A stretch of 64,000 nucleotides of DNA, taken from assembly GCF_036324505.1 (NCBI RefSeq), contig NC_086360.1:3555546-3619545 (forward strand). Direction: 5' to 3'. Made by a program: the position numbers and the translations under genes. The notes under the pieces are model-generated. The model did no database searches. It saw only the letters and a list, made by a program, of their open reading frames with translations, and was not told where the DNA came from. Source of the stretch: Eleginops maclovinus. Its lineage: Eukaryota; Chordata; Actinopteri; Perciformes; Eleginopidae. This document shows positions 33,908 to 45,095 of the stretch, piece by piece (the stretch's first letter is position 1; every line of letters starts with the position of its first letter).

Positions 33908-34780
33908 TTAGTCTTGTTCTCCATCAGTGTTGGCTGGAAAGTTCCCTTTTATCTGTTCGTAGAACGTTTCTGCTGATTCAGGGGTGTTGAAAAGATGCTT
34001 GTCCCCGTTGACAGTGATGCACAGACGAGCAGGGTGGCGTAAGGAGAATGTGATTCCAGCGGTGTAGAGTTTGGCCTTGATGTCCTTGAATGTTGCTCGT
34101 TGCTTGGCAAGGCCTGCACTCATATCGGGGAAGAATAGGATTATGTTGCCATCGAACTTTATGTTTTCCCTCTGCGACCTTGCCCATCGAAGCACACGCT
34201 CCTTATCCTGATAGCGATGGAATCGAACAATGACGGCTCTCGGACGTTCTCCCAAGGCGGGCTTTGGAGCTAGTGTACGGTGCGCTCTGTCCAGCTCTGG
34301 AGGCGCGGGGAAAACGTTATTTCCAATAACTGTTTGGAGAAGCTTCGACGTGAATTCCACCGGTGAACCTCCTTCCAGACCTTCCGGTAAGCCAACGATT
34401 CTTACATTTTGTCGTCTGGAACGATTCTCAAGGTCCTCTGCTTTGGATGCTAGTGCAGCGTTAGCTTTCTCCAGCTGATCAAGTCTTGTTGTTAGCTCGG
34501 CTAGCTCATCACTATGGATGGTGAGTGTATTTTCAATGGTCGTTATCTTTTGGTTGTGAGAGTCCAATGCCGCGTTGATAGTTTCGAGAGACGTCCGTAT
34601 AGGTGTAAGGGAGGTGTCTAAAGATGTCGTGAGGAACGTTTTGAGTTCTGCTGCCAAGCTTACTTTGTGTTTGTCAAGTTCTTTCACGAGGCTAGCAACG
34701 GTTAGCGACTCCTCCATCTTAGCTGCTGATGTTGCTTGAGTTGAAGCCGAATCTTTTACCTGCCGTTGTGGTCTCGACAT
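33908..34780 (-). CDS. L1 ORF1 protein (RNA-binding, coiled-coil)
   Basis: An open frame of 290 codons starts about 165 bp from the L1 5' end. In this family ORF1p binds element RNA as a trimer and chaperones target-primed reverse transcription. Residues of about 60-125 form a heptad-like Leu/Ile-rich coiled coil. A basic stretch with RRQNVRIVGLPEG then marks the start of the RRM-like domain, followed by a C-terminal domain with RAVIVRFHRYQDKERVLRWA. The length is close to fish L1 ORF1 proteins. The next frame on the strand is ORF2, starting at 33362. The frame is unbroken, in contrast to ORF2. Confidence 0.88.
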   Translation of the reverse strand: MSRPQRQVKDSASTQATSAAKMEESLTVASLVKELDKHKVSLAAELKTFLTTSLDTSLTPIRTSLETINAALDSHNQKITTIENTLTIHSDELAELTTRLDQLEKANAALASKAEDLENRSRRQNVRIVGLPEGLEGGSPVEFTSKLLQTVIGNNVFPAPPELDRAHRTLAPKPALGERPRAVIVRFHRYQDKERVLRWARSQRENIKFDGNIILFFPDMSAGLAKQRATFKDIKAKLYTAGITFSLRHPARLCITVNGDKHLFNTPESAETFYEQIKGNFPANTDGEQD

Positions 34781-34945
34781 CGTAAAGCCAGTTCAGTTGA
34801 ATCGTTCGAAATGTCGGCAAGTTTACTTTTCAAATCGTGAGTACGGTCATATAGGGTAAACGTCAAAATAGTGCACGAAAAATATGAAATATACGGGAGC
34901 TGTCCCAATGCGTGGCTGACCTCTTACATTGCAAAACCGGAAGTC

Positions 34946-35056
34946 GTACTTCTACTTTTACTCAAGTACAAGATCTGAGTACTTCTACTTTACTCAAGTA
35001 CAACATCTGAGTACTTCTACTTTACTCAAGTACAAGATCTAAGTACTTCTACCACC
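34946..35056. repeat. 33-bp tandem array, right part
   Basis: About three more copies of the same 33-bp unit seen at 2596-2773, ending four bases before the right terminus of the enclosing hAT-like element. It starts with gtacttctactttt, which equals 2764-2777, so the L1 target duplication lies within the array. Confidence 0.9.
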
Positions 35057-35060
35057 TCTG

Positions 35061-35858
35061 CAATCCATGCAGCAGTGGAGTCATGCTGCGCAATTAAGAC
35101 CAAGAGGCCTATGCGTCATAACCAGCAGTGTTAACGTGGTTTGGAGCGTCACTAACCATCACCAGCGTCATCATCACACAGAGCATGTGATTAGAATCTT
35201 AATGACTTGGCGAGCTGAGCTGGGATATGTGGTCTAATATGTGGATTAGCATAGGAGATATAGGCTAGATGAAGATCTCCCTCTATAAACCCAGAAGCAT
35301 TGTGGGACATGCTTAACTGTAAATCCTTATACCAGTCTAAGGGGTTGATATAGATAGATAGCTATGATGGATAGATACTTTATTGATCCCAAACTGGAAA
35401 ATGATTTTGTTACAGAAGTGTGTTCAGTCATTAAAATAGTTAAAAGGTGGAATAAAGTATAAACATAAGAAAATAAAAGCAATAAACAGCAAATATAAGT
35501 ATACAGGATCTACAGTGGAAAAGACATGCATACAAAATGATACACAATATAAAATGTTCTGGATAAATGTAAATGTTTGATTAAAGACCAATATACTGCA
35601 GCAACAGAAATATAGATGTATCAATTCAAGTGTAAGAAAAATGTAGATATCACTTAGCCCTATCGCTTTCAAAAAAGAGCAAACCAGGAGACTACGCACC
35701 CAACAGTAGTATCATTAATCAAACTGGAGGAAATACTGCATTTGGTGGAGTTGTCTTAATTTGGTGTTAGTGAGGATAGTGTGTGTTGGGGAAATAAAGT
35801 GCAGTTTGTATTTTAATTGTAACAACGGAAAAAGTCAGTACAACACTGTGGTGTGTTC

Positions 35859-35895
<37 letters not shown>

Positions 35896-37009
35896 GAAAA
35901 ATAACATATATCAAGCTATGACAATACTAGGAAAGTTGATGATTATATAATCTGCCTCATCCTTCAAATGCTTTGCTGCAGTGCTTTTTTTCCGATATTG
36001 ACGAAACAAGAATTGCTTTTTAATTGTTTTTGCCATCATCCTAATCATTATAATTGCATTGAACTAATCAAACAAGGCAAGAAACATGGGGTTCAGATCA
36101 AACAGATTGCAACTAATTCAATAGCTATGGAAAAAAAAGGCAGACAGAAATGTTAAGATGGATGGATTTGTAGAACTTGTTGCAGTAGTACCATGTTGCT
36201 CAGTAGGGGGCAGGCTTGTCTCAGTTAAGTGCTTCCTTATATGTATAAGCAATATTGTTCCCTGTGGTTTCTTTTCATAAACCTTATCCTGTTTCATGCA
36301 CCATCAACAGAAATGTTGTTCTTCAAATCTATTATTATCTGTTGGTGTATGGAAGTTTTAATGGACTTTAATCATTTTTACCTGCAGATGAAAGTGTATC
36401 ATCATCCACACATCTTTTTTATTGTGTGGTGTCATATACACAAAAATACAGAGTCATTTGCTAATATGCATACCGCTGTTAGCATCTATTTTATTTTCAC
36501 ATGTTATAGGTTTTCAATGTGAAGTGATATTAAAGCATTTATGGATCCATTGTTATATATTAGATTACCTTTTGCAAATTTTTGAATCGCTTCCTGGCGG
36601 TTTGTTGCCCACTACAGTTTTCTGACTTTCCTCCTGTCTGTTTGCACATTACTGTCCAATTCATACGCAGCAAATCTGAGGAAAAAATATACAAACGTGA
36701 GATATAGCTACTTGCTACACCTTTAGGTGTCGTTGGTGGCAGTGAGAAATGAGTGGATGAACCCGCCCCCACACTGCTTATGATCGGCCATGTAGTTTGC
36801 TTAAAACAAATGTTTGTTATAATGAGTGGTGCAGGAATGAGTCTTAAACCGAGAAATTAGTTAGCATTTTAGCACTTCCTTGTCTTGAAGTGAATGTTTT
36901 TTTGAATTGTTTTTGATTGGATTCCTGAATACCCATGAAACACATCAGTAGAGTACATGTCATAGGTTGATAAGAAGTAGCAAAAATGAGACTAACACAC
37001 ACAACATTA
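35061..37009. other. Non-coding stretch with small repeats
   Basis: No gene is seen. At 35366-35415, gatagatactttattgatccc resembles, on the minus strand, the 3' tail of fish LINEs of the L2/CR1 type; the rest of the LINE is absent. A (CAA)n microsatellite of about 12 units is at 35858-35895. The open frames at 35424-35699 and 36229-36625 are low-complexity and AT-rich and show no family features. Confidence 0.6.
35858..35895. repeat. (CAA)n microsatellite
   Basis: About 12 uninterrupted CAA units ending in CAGAAAA. It lies in AT-rich non-coding sequence. Confidence 0.95.
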
Positions 37010-37210
37010 GCGGTCTTTAGCTGAGCGGTGGTGACGTTGAGTCAGGTGACCGTCATTCATCTAAAGCCTAACGTCAGCCTTCACTTCTGGGGATTGCATT
37101 TATGCTTTAGCTACTATAGAAGTATCATAGATATGTGTTTGCCACAGATGTTTTTTTTCCCCTCGATGGATCCTTCGAAAAAGATATGTTATCACGACAG
37201 CACTCAATTT
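37010..37210 (+). repeat. Dispersed repeat, copy 1 (partner at 49315-49520)
   Basis: This segment shares gctgagcggtggtga, gattgcatttatgc and tttgccacag, in the same order and similar spacing, with 49315-49520. Both copies are on the same strand and diverged. No coding potential or terminal repeats are clear, so the class is unknown. Confidence 0.6.
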
Positions 37211-37303
37211 TCTTTGACTGAACTAGGATGAAAATTGGAGATTCAAGCTAGATAGACCCCGGAGGAGAGATCTCAGCCCCGGTTGCTCACATTTTTATGA
37301 ATC

Positions 37304-37636
37304 TTAGAGACCAAACTGTCTTTCATCTATAGTGTGGGGTACCGCAGCGTCTCCTCCTTCGACCAGGAGCGGAGCTTTGCCTCGCTGGGAGCCAACACAA
37401 AGTCCATGCCCTGAAAGGAGGTTCTGGTTCTCTGGAACCACCCTTGCCTTTAGCCGCTCCAGCAGTCCTGCATTGGCCTTCAGAAGCCTCTTTCCAATGG
37501 AGTCTGAGCTGAAGGGGTTGTCAGTGGGACAGTTGTGCTCACAGACCCTGCTTGGAGCTCGCTTAAGAGATGGAATTGTTTTCCTGACGGAGGGTTTGTT
37601 AACTTTCACAACACAATTTCCCATGAAAAGAAACAC
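37304..37636 (-). CDS. Possible host exon, function unknown
   Basis: A 110-codon open stretch on the minus strand with balanced composition, unlike the AT-rich surroundings. It includes KRAPSRVCEHNCPTDNPF and GKRLLKANAGLLERLKARVV. A possible 3' splice acceptor (ccctccgtcag) lies about 50 bases in, so the true exon may start at about 37584. No domain is recognised. It could be a terminal exon, a pseudogene fragment or a chance frame. Nothing nearby gives context. Confidence 0.3.
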   Translation of the reverse strand: MFLFMGNCVVKVNKPSVRKTIPSLKRAPSRVCEHNCPTDNPFSSDSIGKRLLKANAGLLERLKARVVPENQNLLSGHGLCVGSQRGKAPLLVEGGDAAVPHTIDERQFGL

Positions 37637-37639
37637 ATC

Positions 37640-40600
37640 TACACAGTGGATTATCGCACAACAATTTTAAAATGGCTTCATGTGAACAAATGGATCAATG
37701 TATGAACATCACTCATCTGTAAACCTATAAAATTGTCATGTAAACTTATAATCCAAAATATAAAAAAAGAAAATACATGTTTGTGGATGGTATAACATTT
37801 GTGAATCCTGTTACACAGTTGGATTATAAATATTAAAATTCACAAAAAAATCTGGAACATTATCTATGATCCATCCCTCTTCTTCCTTAATATGGGCCTC
37901 ATGATTCAGCGTCATGAGGCATTGTGGGTAGCTGCCTTCATCTTTATTATTTTAACTACTTCCCCTCACCCTCTGGGTCTTCTGTTTCCAAACCCGATTT
38001 GTCTCAGAGCCCTGGGTTTGTGTTTCCTCTGTTAGACACACACGCACCCGTTTCTCATCTCTGAGGTAGCGGGTGGGTGGCCTCTGAGGAATCTCCCTGC
38101 TGAGTTCATTTACTCTGCAGGATGAGCTCCAGTACCATCGCACAAATCTTTTGCTGTGTACACTTTTTTTCAGTGTTAGGGTTACTTTAATTTAACACTG
38201 TTATGAATTTAGAATTTGACTTGGCTGCATTTTGTAATTCATCAGTTAGAGAGTAGACATTGTAGGCTTTCCAAAATAAAAACTGTCAAGTAGCAGATAC
38301 ATCAAAAGTTTACGAGCATGAAGAGAAAAAGGGGAGTTAACGGCCATTACATGCTTGAACGTTAACATGATAGTTGAAAAATGCTTAGGTTTAGTGCATT
38401 TCTCCAAACCTGAAACATATTATGAAAAAAACAAGTTTACTCCATACAACAGTAAACTTTTTGCATTAGTTTGACAACAATTTTACATTGAGTTACAATG
38501 CACAAATTCCCAATGAAAAAAGGATGTGTAGCTGCAAGTCTAGTTACACATACTCAATATATATATATTCCAGCGCCACTGCCAAATGAGTGTGTCAGTG
38601 AGAGCAACAAATGATTGGAACAAAAGTATTAAGTTACCTGCATATTGATTTAAAAACGATTTTATGGATTTAATAATGATCCTATTGCTTCCTCTTAGTT
38701 AAACGTTGTCCGTTCCATCGCATACCATCGACTGAAACTTAGCTTGAGATGAAGGTTTTTGTAACTGTACAAGTCTGTTTTATCTTTCGTCTGTACCTGT
38801 CTTCTTCTGCGTTTCCTTTAGTGATTACTTCCTGTTGGTCTTCTGCTGTTCCCTTTAGTGTTTAGTTCCTGTCTGTCTCCTTCTGTTGATTTCTCTGGCA
38901 GTGCTCTGTCTTCTAACTTCTTTCCTTCGCTTGTTTTTTGTTTGTTTTAATTTTCTGGGAAGAATTTAGCCATCATGAATCCAAATTTTGTGTTCTCTAC
39001 AAATATAATAATAGATATTCATCAATGTATTCCATGCATTTTTCTGATGGTTCAAACGCTATAAAAGTTTGTTGTTTACAGCCAGTGTTACATTTACTAA
39101 ACTTCGGCCATAGTTTAGCTCAGTTGGTAGTGCTGACAGACCATGTACTGGGCCTGGCCCCTCAATAAAGTTTTTCTCCAGTGTTGCTATTACTTTTTCA
39201 AACTGTTTGAATGGGCTCTTTTCATACATATAGACAGGATATATGTATAAAGGGAGAACGTTTGAGTCTTGATCCCCCCATGTGTCTGTCTTGGCAGAGA
39301 TAAAGTGGACAAAACTCACTTGTTATGTTTGTCTTAGATCGCTCTGCACCAGAAGTCATTTATTGTTTAATGCATTTACTGAGACACACTGCTCTGTTTG
39401 TCTTTGGACTGGCATCTGTTTTACTACTCAGTGGAAACAATGAATGGCATTCAGGAGATGGAGCTGGCCTCAGTTTACCTGCTGTGCTCTTCATCAATAC
39501 GGTGAAGAGTTACCTACCGAGCGGCAGGCCTAACTCTCCACTTTACTTTGAACTGAAACTTAATATGTTTTTTCCCCTAGCTAAGATGGAAAGTTTTAAA
39601 TGTTCACGTCATTTTAACTCTGACTCACCAGAGGCCCACCAGGTCAACATGCCAAAGTTCATGCATCATTTTCATCCTCACCTCACACTCCATTATAGAA
39701 GCAATGTGGTCATTGTGAGGTCTCCAGAAGCGCGTCACTCAGCATACAGGTAATGACCAGTAGCCATGTTCATGTATCACTCAGTGTGATTACCATGGGG
39801 CCCCTGGCTGGAAAACTCCAGCAGTAGGGAAAAAAGCACAGATTCCCACAAAACCCAGAGGAGCCTCTTTCATGTGGTGATTTAACAGTGTAACGCACAT
39901 TCTGGTGGCTTGAGCTCACTTCCACACCGCTCATGGTTCTGCTTCCACCCCGCTGATGTGGTGAATTACACACATTCTCATAATGTCCTTCATTAGTCCT
40001 TGCAAATACACACAGACACACACTTGGAAACAGATGCACGCAGTGGGAATGGAACAAACTACACATGGCGGGAGGTCGGACTTCCACACCTCAAAAATCT
40101 GCTTAGCTAAACACTCTTCTCCCGGTGCCATGGCAACACCATCAGCAAAGTGGAGGAAGCTTCCCTTGTGATGCCTAAATAAACACAGTCCAGACAGGCG
40201 TTTGTCAAACATCTGGATGCAGAAACAACGTGCCGTATGTGTTTGGGTTTTCCTCACATCTCCACCACTTTGAAACCTTGTGAGAACTATCAGATCTTCC
40301 CCAGGATGATGGTGGGCATCCTCCTGTATGGCTCTAATATGACCACACTTTACCATTTGGGCCACCCAGAATAAAAAAATAATGCGCTCATGATGCTGTA
40401 AGCTATTAAAAAGCAACCACCAAAAGTTTGAATGATATCCCCTCAACATGGAACCAAGACTCATTTGGGTTGACCTTCATCAGACTGGGAAATAACTCTG
40501 TGATTGTCCAAATGCAGACTACGGGTACGGTCAAATTATCCAAAAATCAGCTGCTATCTTCTATTCCTATTTACTATTCCTGACCTTTACGTGAAACGCC

Positions 40601-40720
40601 ACAGGGTTAAGGAATAGTTGATAGGAGAGTTCAAAAGGACTTAAGAAAAGACGACCGGGCTTCAAGAGAATCTGACTGCACTTACACTATCCGACGTATT
40701 TATGATTCCCCAGCAAGATT
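37640..40720. other. Gene-poor stretch, nothing firm
   Basis: No supported gene. At 39112-39135, tagctcagttggtagtg resembles a tRNA A box, but no B box follows, so it is at most a decayed SINE. The open frames at 39325-39753 and 39931-40464 overlap on opposite strands and show no domain. Confidence 0.55.
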
Positions 40721-40721
40721 T

Positions 40722-41640
40722 CAAGGTTTCAAGGCTTTATTTGTCATTATGCACAGCATATACAACGTATATGTTTGCAATGAAAATCTTATGTCCCATG
40801 CTCCTCCAACAACTCAACATACATGGTGCAAATAAGATAATAAAATAGTGCAAAAAGAGAGAAGAATATTTACAATATCAACAATACAGATTTGAGGATG
40901 TGAAATATATACATATGTGGAATACATTGAGAGTATTTAAATACTTTACACTGTTGAATGAGGAGGTATGCACAGATGCATATATTACGTATAACAGATG
41001 TATATGATATGTATAATATATAGATATGTGCACTATAACAGATATGTATGGCAGATGTGTATAATATATATATATATGTATGTGTGTACTATAAACAGAT
41101 ATGAGTAGACATTCACACAGCTCAGGAGTTCAGCAGTCTTATAGCCTGTGGTATAAAACTGTCTCTGAGTCTGGTGGTCTTGGTCCGGATGCTGCGGTAC
41201 CGTCTGCCAGACTGGCAGCAGACAGAACAGATTGTTGCTGGGGTGATGGGGGTCCTTTAATATCCTACCGGCCTTCTTCCTACACCGCTGGGTGTAGAGG
41301 TCCTCCATGGATGGCAGCTCCGTCCTGGTGATGTGCTGAGCAGTTTTCACCACCCTCTGTAGAGTCTTACGGTTGAGGGCGGTGCAACTGCCATACCAGG
41401 CGGTGATGCAGCCAGTCAGGATACTCTCGATGGTGCACCTGTAGAAGTTGCAGAGTATCCTGGAGTCCATGTTGAACTTCCGCAGCCTGCGGAGGAAGAA
41501 GAGCCGCTGTCGAGCCGTCTTGGATATGACCCTGGTGTGATGAGTCCATGTCAGGTCCTCACTGATGTTTACGCCGAGGAACCTGAAGCTGCTGACTCTC
41601 TCCACAGGAGTCCCGTCGATGGTGATGGGTGTGTGTGCCT
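40722..41640 (-). mobile_element. L2-like LINE, 5'-truncated copy 1
   Basis: On the minus strand the last part of ORF2 runs from 41640 to about 41100, then a 3' UTR with TATA-rich sequence ends in short tandem repeats (ccttgaaaccttgaaa) at about 40722-40740. The protein matches copy 2 at 57525-58840 nearly residue for residue. Such tails, without poly(A), are typical of the L2/CR1 group. The 5' junction at 41640 is a perfect palindrome. Confidence 0.88.
41033..41638 (-). pseudogene. L2-like ORF2 C-terminus, frameshifted
   Basis: The frame reads [17 protein letters not shown], then [20 protein letters not shown] and [13 protein letters not shown], the usual region after the reverse transcriptase. 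Compared with copy 2 one extra base at about 41210 turns [10 protein letters not shown] into LLPVWQTVPQ, so the C-terminus is out of frame. The reverse transcriptase core is missing through 5' truncation. Confidence 0.87.
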
Positions 41641-41737
41641 CAATACATAATGTATTGAGGCATTGGGTTGGTTGAAAGCAATAATATTTAGCTTAAATAC
41701 AAATTATTAGGTTCAACTTAATATTATTGCTTTCAAC
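41637..41737. repeat. Two adjacent perfect inverted repeats
   Basis: At 41637-41661 there are 12-bp arms around a single central base (gcctcaatacat and its inverse). At 41671-41688 and 41720-41737 there are 18-bp perfect arms (gttgaaagcaataatatt) with a 31-bp loop. The first spans the 5' junction of the truncated LINE. The second resembles a small MITE or hairpin. Confidence 0.9.
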
Positions 41738-41749
41738 TAATTGAGTAAT

Positions 41750-42548
41750 GTTACATTTGTTGACATAAAACATTTACAGTTTCTTTTGGTTTTGTTGGTA
41801 CAACTAGTTTCAGAGGTGGACGTTGGTTAGAGTCGGATATGAGCATCCTCTCTCTGGAATTGGGATGATGAATTGAGTGTCTGGAGACACTGTGTAGATG
41901 CAATTTTTCATTTATAACAAGAAACGTTCTCCAGAGTGTTTGTACAGATAACTTGCCGCCGACAGTATTAAGGGAAGACATGTTTTCTTTCCATCAGGAG
42001 ACAAGTTAATAACAATTAATGTTTCTGTTTTGTGGTTAGAGTGTTCTTTAAAATGGGAATTGGTCCTGGATAAAGCACGCCAAAGCTCCTTATCTAAATA
42101 AAACATTTTAAAGGGACAAATATACACATCCACTGTATGGTTATCCAGAATGAACACCATCCTTTTAAGACAAGGTTAAAAAATCTACAGAACTGCAGAA
42201 TCTGGACCGACCTGAAAAATAATCCTGGCGTTTCCAAACTTTTAATGAGTTGTTGAAATACTTAGAGTTAAAATTGAGACTTATTATTTTTCACAGACAC
42301 TTCTAATTTTGATGTATTAGATTTATAAGCCAAGTGAGGACTTGCTTGGCTTGGATGATGTGTTGCTGTTGTGCGAATCCTTCCACACACATTCAACAAG
42401 TAAAAAAGGCCTTTACATAGTGAACAGATAAAAGAGGCAAAGCTCTAATAGGATGATAAACAAACTCAGATCATCTTTTACGTTGTGTAACATAATTTAA
42501 TTTCTTTATTGATAAAAATGTCAATTAGTTAAAAGACAAAGTAACCAT
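41750..42548. other. Non-coding stretch, no gene seen
   Basis: Two short minus-strand frames (41751-41981 and 41912-42160) overlap each other and show no domain. No repeat boundaries were recognised. Confidence 0.5.
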
Positions 42549-43373
42549 TTAAAGAGACCTTATTAAGCTAATTATGTAGTGTGTTGTATAGGGCTGAACG
42601 ATTTTGGAAAATAATGTAATTGCGATTTTTTTCCTCAATATTGCAATTGCGATTTAATATGCGATTATTTTTTCAAGGTCCTCTTCTCATGTATTTTTCA
42701 ACAAACACAATAAATCAATCGTGAACCTCGTGAGGTAGCAACAGTAGCGAGGCACGTTCTGCACAATACCTGACGTTGCGCAGCAAGTTCCTTTTTAAAG
42801 CCAAAATAATTCCACACAACTGACGTGCCGCCCCTCTTTGGTACCAAACGTTGACTTCTTTCCCTGCCTGCTCGGCTTCGCTCGGCTCCACTCGGCTCGC
42901 TCGCAAGTCACGTGACCAGATCACGTGACCAGTCAAATCGCAGCCTTTGCGGTTGGAAAATCTCGTTTTGTCATATCGCGATATTATCGCAAACGCAATT
43001 AATCGTTCAGCCCTAATGTTGTATCCACCCACCCCCCGCCTTAAACACCTCCATTTGACTCCTTTGTTTCTTTCCTAAACATAGTGACATCACTATGTAA
43101 CACTCGAACCCCTATTGGGTAGGGCTTCAACACATTCTACATAGTAAATTAAGGGTAGGGACATCTCTAAGTGGTTGGCCAATCACAACAGAGCCGGCCA
43201 GCTAACCAATCAGAGCAGTGGGCTCTGGTTTCAGACAGAGGGTGATAAGAGATGCTGCAGCACAGGCAGTATGAGAGAAATAAAGAGCTTTCTGAACATT
43301 GAAGCATGGAGACATTTCCCAGGAGAGACACTACATATAAATATGAACCTGAACATGAGCAGGGGTCACTTTA
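42549..43373 (+). repeat. R1 repeat copy A, split by a hAT MITE
   Basis: The left end is ttaaagagaccttatta and the right end gaggggtcacttta-like (at about 43373). Internal landmarks are tccatttgactcctttgttt, ctaaccaatcagagca, tttcagacagagggtga and aataaagagctttct. The same order appears in copies at 47983, 50470, 53820 and 60494. The copy is interrupted at 42589-43015. R1 has TTAA at several ends, so it may be a non-autonomous TTAA-targeting element; it codes for nothing. Confidence 0.8.
42589..43015. mobile_element. hAT MITE inside R1 copy A
   Basis: A 427-bp element beginning tagggctgaacgatt and ending with the inverse atcgttcagcccta. The flanks are gtgttgta (42581-42588) and atgttgta (43016-43023), seven of eight matching. 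Its interior repeats attgcgattt motifs near both ends. It contains nothing coding. Confidence 0.9.
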
Positions 43374-44985
43374 GAGTGAAAATATTTTATGTTAATAGAG
43401 AAAATGTCCAATCGTTTCTATTTTTCACACTTTTATCAAAAGATAAAACAAGTGCAGTCAACAATGACAATACAAGCTCAGAACCGCAGCATTTCTGCAA
43501 TTACATTAGCTTCAACTAAGCCACACCTTTTTAAGTGCTACAGACATAAAGAAGAAGGTTATTATTACTGTTATTACTTTTATTATTAATGTAAGGTCAA
43601 TTGGAAACAGATGGGTTTTCAGTCTCTGACAAACCTTTTTTAAAATACGTGGGGTAAGGTGAGCATTTCCTGCATATTTATATGGATAACTTTAGTGCCC
43701 CTTCAGGATAAGGATCTACGATTCAAAGTTTCCTTTAATGAAACAACCTCTCAAACCACGGCCATGTGCTTACACTGAGGGCTTTATTGAATTTGACAAA
43801 CGAGGGCCAGCCAAGTCCCACTCGAACAAAGAGAAGTTTTCAGGTATGGTTTGCAACACCCAAAAAAATGAATAGGACATTTGTTAAGGCCCTGTACTGT
43901 GAGAAGCAACAGAGAATCTGTGCCAAAGAGCTCTTCAGCCCCTCACTCCAGAGGAAGGGAGAAACTGTGTGAACTGAAGCAGGATGCAAGCTTTTCACAC
44001 ACTGTAACAGAAAGGCTGTCAGTCCAAAGCTCCACATTTATTTGGGCAGGTTAACCATTCAGGTCACTGTCAACCATTCAAGACATTTGACACAAAATAT
44101 AATAAATAGTAAAACAGAAAGAGTGAACACAAGCGGAGAATAACTCGAACAGGAAGTGTAATGTTGAGGCAAATGGTTGCCTCAAAGCAGCCTTTCATGG
44201 GGGCTATAAAGTGTCATATTGCACCTCTTAGTCTGACACATTTCTTATAAAAAACAGACGGGATACATTTCTATATAATTCAATATTTAAAATGTTGCAC
44301 TTTGGAGCAGTACCAACATTGGGGTGTCGGGAAGGAGCAAGTGCTGCTGCTATTGTCTGTTTTTTTAAAATCTTGCACTAGCTGGCCGATTTTAGATATT
44401 TATTTAAATGTATCTTTTGTGTTTGTTTTTCCTTTGTGAATAGCCTTTGGTTGATGTTCAATTGTTGCTTTAGATATGATAAGTGAATACAAATTGTCCT
44501 TCTTTTGGTAATCATGGTTTGAATAACATAATCTGGGACATTTGTAATTTCTGCATTTAGAAACTAAATCTAAGAGACCATAAACTACTACTGTTTACAC
44601 ATAACCTCTGAAGTAGAGGACAAGGGGCCAAAGTGCCAATTGAAGGCCACGCTATCGGTGAAATGAACCCATTTGAGCTCATCTTCAGCCTCGGGGTGGC
44701 GTTGGATATTCGAAGGGAGAGTCACCACTCTCAGTATTGAGTACCTTCTTCACTGACCACGGCCATGCACGTGTAGAGCAGCAGGAGCAGCTGGAGCTCA
44801 AACCCAAATAAACACTAGTATAAAATGTGTGACCAAGTCCTCAGGAGATTTTGCAGTGAGGCGCGTTGCCTGCAGCTGTATTAATGCTGACTCCAGTGTG
44901 GAGGGAGCAGCTCGAGTTATTTACTAATGGCTCTTTGGAAGTACTATTTTAAAGAAGCCTCTTTATGCTTTTCATTGTATTCCCT
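43374..44985. other. Non-coding stretch, no gene seen
   Basis: AT-rich sequence with a (TTA)-rich patch near 43560-43590. Short frames on both strands at 43766-44037 overlap and show no domain. Nothing else is supported. Confidence 0.5.
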
Positions 44986-45095
44986 CTCCCGTAGTGTGTG
45001 ATATTGGTTTGTCTTCATGTAAATGGTCTGCAAAGGCTAAAATCCCTGTGTCCCTCCAGAGGGCTCCGTTTTGGTCTCCACTAACTTCTTTATCT
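44986..45095 (+). repeat. R1 repeat copy F, fragment
   Basis: The segment contains catgtaaatggtctgcaaag and ccctccagagggctccg, as in copy C at 50530-50600. It is the 5' third of R1 only. Confidence 0.65.

Larger units (their letters stand above)
2774..34945 (-). mobile_element. Full-length L1-like LINE in five pieces
   Basis: On the minus strand the element runs from a 5' end at 34945 (gacttccggttttgc) through ORF1, an APE-type endonuclease, reverse transcriptase and the ORF2 C-terminus, to a poly(A) seen as T13 at 2774-2786. Removing four large insertions leaves 2774-3006, 12482-12882, 20043-22461, 28519-28684 and 32430-34945, about 5.7 kb, a normal full length. The flanking duplication is probably gtacttctactttt (2764-2777 and 34946-34959), although the target is itself a tandem array. 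Reading frame continues across several junctions once each insertion and its duplication are removed. ORF2 has several frameshifts and stops, so this is a dead copy. Confidence 0.92.
2035..35060. mobile_element. Non-autonomous hAT-like element split by a 32-kb nested insertion
   Basis: The left end starts cagaggtgtaaagtaac and the right end finishes cacctctg, giving short inverted ends. The flanks are tagtccat (2027-2034) and caatccat (35061-35068), which match at six of eight positions, as expected for an old 8-bp hAT duplication. The left part (2035-2773) and right part (34946-35060) together make about 0.85 kb and share the same 33-bp tandem array. The L1 at 2774-34945 interrupts that array. 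The element codes for nothing. This is the outermost and oldest layer of the nest. Confidence 0.8.

Noticed and set aside
39112..39135. tRNA-like A box
   Set aside because: No B box, no cloverleaf and no SINE tail follow; not a tRNA gene and too weak to call a SINE.
43766..44037. Short frames on both strands
   Set aside because: They overlap each other, lack domains and splice context, and look like chance.
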